NCBI GenBank assembly: GCA_964195335.1
Contig: CAXMPC010000065.1
Location: forward strand, 1 to 16,989
Origin: QNFN01 sp964195335
GTDB lineage: Bacteria; Pseudomonadota; Gammaproteobacteria; QNFN01
Length of the DNA: 16,989 nt
Direction of reading: 5' to 3'
Positions within the stretch are counted from its first letter, which is position 1, and the number at the start of each line of letters is the position of its first letter. This document shows, in pieces, positions 15,412 through 16,989 of this stretch. Made by a program: the position numbers and the translations under genes. Below the pieces are notes generated by a model that saw only the letters and a program-made list of their open reading frames with translations, had not been told where the DNA came from and made no database searches.

Positions 15412-15879
15412 ATGCAGATAATCGACATCATCGACCCCGCGCGCATCGTCACCGGGGTTCCTGTAACCAGCAAGAAACGTGCGCTGGAGCTGGTCAGCGA
15501 GTTGCTCGCCACCAGCACGCCTGAGCTCGGCCAGTCCGAGGTGTTCACCGCGCTCCTCGGTCGCGAGAAGCTCGGCAGCACCGGCCTCGGTCACGGCGTC
15601 GCCCTGCCTCACGGCCGCCTCGGGACCTGTGGCAAGCCGGTCGGGGCGCTGGCCGTACTGGCCGAACCGATTGACTTCGACGCCGTCGACGGCCAACCGG
15701 TCGACATCCTGTTCGCCATGCTGGTTCCGGAGGCCTCGACCGAGGAACACCTGCTGCTGCTGGGGCAGCTGGCCGAACTGTTCGACAATCTTGAGCACTG
15801 TAAGCGACTGCGTAACAGCGACCCGAGCGGCCTGTACCAGCTGCTGACCGAATGGAGGCCGAGCAGGGCCACGGCATGA
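15412..15879 (+). CDS. ptsN: PtsN, nitrogen-PTS EIIA protein
   Basis: PtsN is the final phosphoacceptor of the nitrogen phosphotransferase system; it regulates potassium uptake, carbon and nitrogen responses rather than sugar import. The 155-residue product has the EIIA-Ntr fold with GLGHGVALPHGR, in which His67 is the expected phosphorylated histidine. LVPEASTEEHLLLLGQLAELF near 121-141 is also characteristic. The start ATG 15412 has little Shine-Dalgarno. A GGCCC-tgcgg-GGGCC hairpin (15369-15383) sits in the 43-nt gap after hpf without a T run. No HPr kinase gene follows; rapZ comes next. Confidence 0.97.
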   Translation: MQIIDIIDPARIVTGVPVTSKKRALELVSELLATSTPELGQSEVFTALLGREKLGSTGLGHGVALPHGRLGTCGKPVGALAVLAEPIDFDAVDGQPVDILFAMLVPEASTEEHLLLLGQLAELFDNLEHCKRLRNSDPSGLYQLLTEWRPSRATA

Positions 15880-15958
15880 CCGGAAGGCCTGCCTACGACC
15901 GCCCACAAGCCTGCCACTCCGGGCGCCAGCCGGCGCGGGCCGTCGAGGAACCTATGCG

Positions 15959-16816
15959 GTGAAACTGGTCATCGTCAGTGGCCTCTCCGGCTCTGGCAAG
16001 AGTTCGGCGCTGCGCATGCTCGAGGATCTCGGCTTTTTCTGCACCGACAACCTGCCACTGCCGCTGCTCGAGGCCTTCACCGCCCAGATGCTGCGCAGCA
16101 ATGCCCCCAAGCTGGTTGCCGTTGGCATCGACGCGCGCAGCCAGGTCGATGACGCGGCCTCCCTGCCGGAGCGGCTAGAAACGCTGCGCGGCAATGGCAT
16201 CGACTGCGAGATCGTCTTCCTCGAGGCTGACGACCCGGTGTTACTGGCCCGTTTCAGCGAAACCCGGCGCAAGCACCCGCTGACCCACGACGGTGATCCC
16301 CTGGAAGAGGCGATCGCACGCGAGCGCCGGCTGCTCGGACCGATTGCCGCCAGTGCCGCGCTGCACGTCGACACCAGCCTCAGCAACATCCACCAGCTGC
16401 GCGAGACGGTGAAGCGGCGCGTGGTCGATCGACCCAGTGGCCAGATGTCGCTAGTGTTCCAGTCGTTCGGCTACAAGCACGGCGTACCACGTGACGCCGA
16501 CTTCGTCTTTGACCTGCGCTGCCTGCCCAACCCGCACTGGGAACCGGACCTGCGTGATCTGACCGGTCGCGATGACGCGGTACGCGACTATCTGGCGCGG
16601 CGCGACGAAGTCCGCCAGATGGAGCGTCAGCTGACCGGCCTGCTCGAAACCTGGATCCCGCGCTTCGAGGCCGAGAACCGCAGTTACCTGACCGTAGCCC
16701 TCGGCTGCACCGGCGGCCGCCACCGTTCGGTCTACCTGGTCGAGCGGCTGCGCGAGCATTTTGCCGATCTACGTGCCGACGTCAGCATCCGCCACCGGGA
16801 ACTGGGACCCTACTGA
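15959..16816 (+). CDS. rapZ: RapZ, RNase adapter / nucleotide-binding protein
   Basis: RapZ in E. coli binds the GlmZ sRNA and delivers it to RNase E, linking glucosamine-6-phosphate levels to GlmS synthesis; outside enterics the RNA target is often unknown. The 285-residue length matches E. coli (284). It has Walker A GLSGSGKSS (8-16), Walker B-like FFCTDNLP (26-33), the central DFVFDLRCLPNPHWEPDLRDLTGRD, and the C-terminal LGCTGGRHRS (248-257) of the metabolite/RNA-binding domain. The start is GTG 15959 with GAGGAA about 8 nt upstream. The ATG 5 nt ahead reads ATG-CGG-TGA and is only a mini-frame. The stop overlaps the next start by 1 nt (TGATG). Confidence 0.97.
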   Translation: MKLVIVSGLSGSGKSSALRMLEDLGFFCTDNLPLPLLEAFTAQMLRSNAPKLVAVGIDARSQVDDAASLPERLETLRGNGIDCEIVFLEADDPVLLARFSETRRKHPLTHDGDPLEEAIARERRLLGPIAASAALHVDTSLSNIHQLRETVKRRVVDRPSGQMSLVFQSFGYKHGVPRDADFVFDLRCLPNPHWEPDLRDLTGRDDAVRDYLARRDEVRQMERQLTGLLETWIPRFEAENRSYLTVALGCTGGRHRSVYLVERLREHFADLRADVSIRHRELGPY

Positions 16817-16989
16817 TGGCCGTCGGACTGCTCCTGGTCACCCACGGCCGCATCGGCGAGGAACTGCTGACCAGCGCGGCCCGCATCTTCAGCGATCGAC
16901 CGCTCCCCTGCGCCTCGTTCTCGGTCGAGCAGAACCGCGACCCGGAACGCGTCGTCGAGGACGTCGCCACCCGCCTCGCCAGCCTGGAC
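16816..16989 (+). CDS. PTS EIIA component, mannose family, 5' part only
   Basis: The visible 58 codons (3' end outside the window) begin MAVGLLLVTHGRIGEELL, the start of a PTS EIIA-Man domain. His10 in LLVTHGRIG is the expected phosphorylation site. Proteins of this kind lie next to rapZ, HPr and EI in many gamma- and betaproteobacteria without dedicated EIIB/EIIC partners and are thought to be regulatory. Start ATG 16816 is coupled to the rapZ stop. Whether HPr follows cannot be seen. Confidence 0.88.
   Translation, partial: MAVGLLLVTHGRIGEELLTSAARIFSDRPLPCASFSVEQNRDPERVVEDVATRLASLD

Overview
The window is a high-GC chromosomal segment of a gammaproteobacterium. It holds the conserved envelope cluster known from Pseudomonas and E. 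coli: mla and murA on one side, yrbG-kdsD-kdsC-lptCAB-rpoN-hpf-ptsN-rapZ on the other. murA runs directly into hisG-hisD-hisC, as in Pseudomonas. A short-form HisG and an AT-richer foldback element fit a Chromatiales-like lineage better than an enteric one, but that placement is inference. No tRNA, rRNA, CRISPR, transposase or phage gene was seen.

Minus-strand arm (read from about 8.9 kb down to 1): mlaF, mlaE, mlaD, a foldback MITE-like element, a TolC-family outer-membrane channel gene, mlaC, mlaB, murA, hisG, hisD and hisC (cut by the window edge). Most junctions overlap or are nearly abutting: mlaF/mlaE and TolC/mlaC by 4 nt, mlaC/mlaB by 20 nt, hisD/hisC by 8 nt. The arm therefore looks like one or a few long operons. 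MlaFEDB is the inner-membrane ABC complex for phospholipid transport and MlaC the periplasmic carrier. MurA starts peptidoglycan synthesis. HisG, HisD and HisC are histidine enzymes.

Plus-strand arm (8.9 to 17.0 kb): a Ca2+/cation antiporter (YrbG-like), kdsD, kdsC, lptC, lptA, lptB, rpoN, hpf, ptsN, rapZ and the start of a mannose-type PTS EIIA gene. KdsD and KdsC supply Kdo for lipopolysaccharide. LptC, LptA and LptB belong to the machine that carries LPS to the outer membrane. RpoN, HPF, PtsN, RapZ and EIIA form the usual sigma-54/nitrogen-PTS regulatory group.

The two arms diverge from about 120 bp between mlaF and the antiporter, which carries a plausible sigma-70-like promoter for mlaF. 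The most unusual region is 5.2 to 6.75 kb. There a TolC-family gene sits inside the mla operon, and a roughly 160-bp foldback element has landed exactly at its 5' end. The element extends the open frame by 47 codons and may supply its translation signals. I found no complete novel system; the TolC-in-Mla arrangement with the MITE is the best candidate for a second look.
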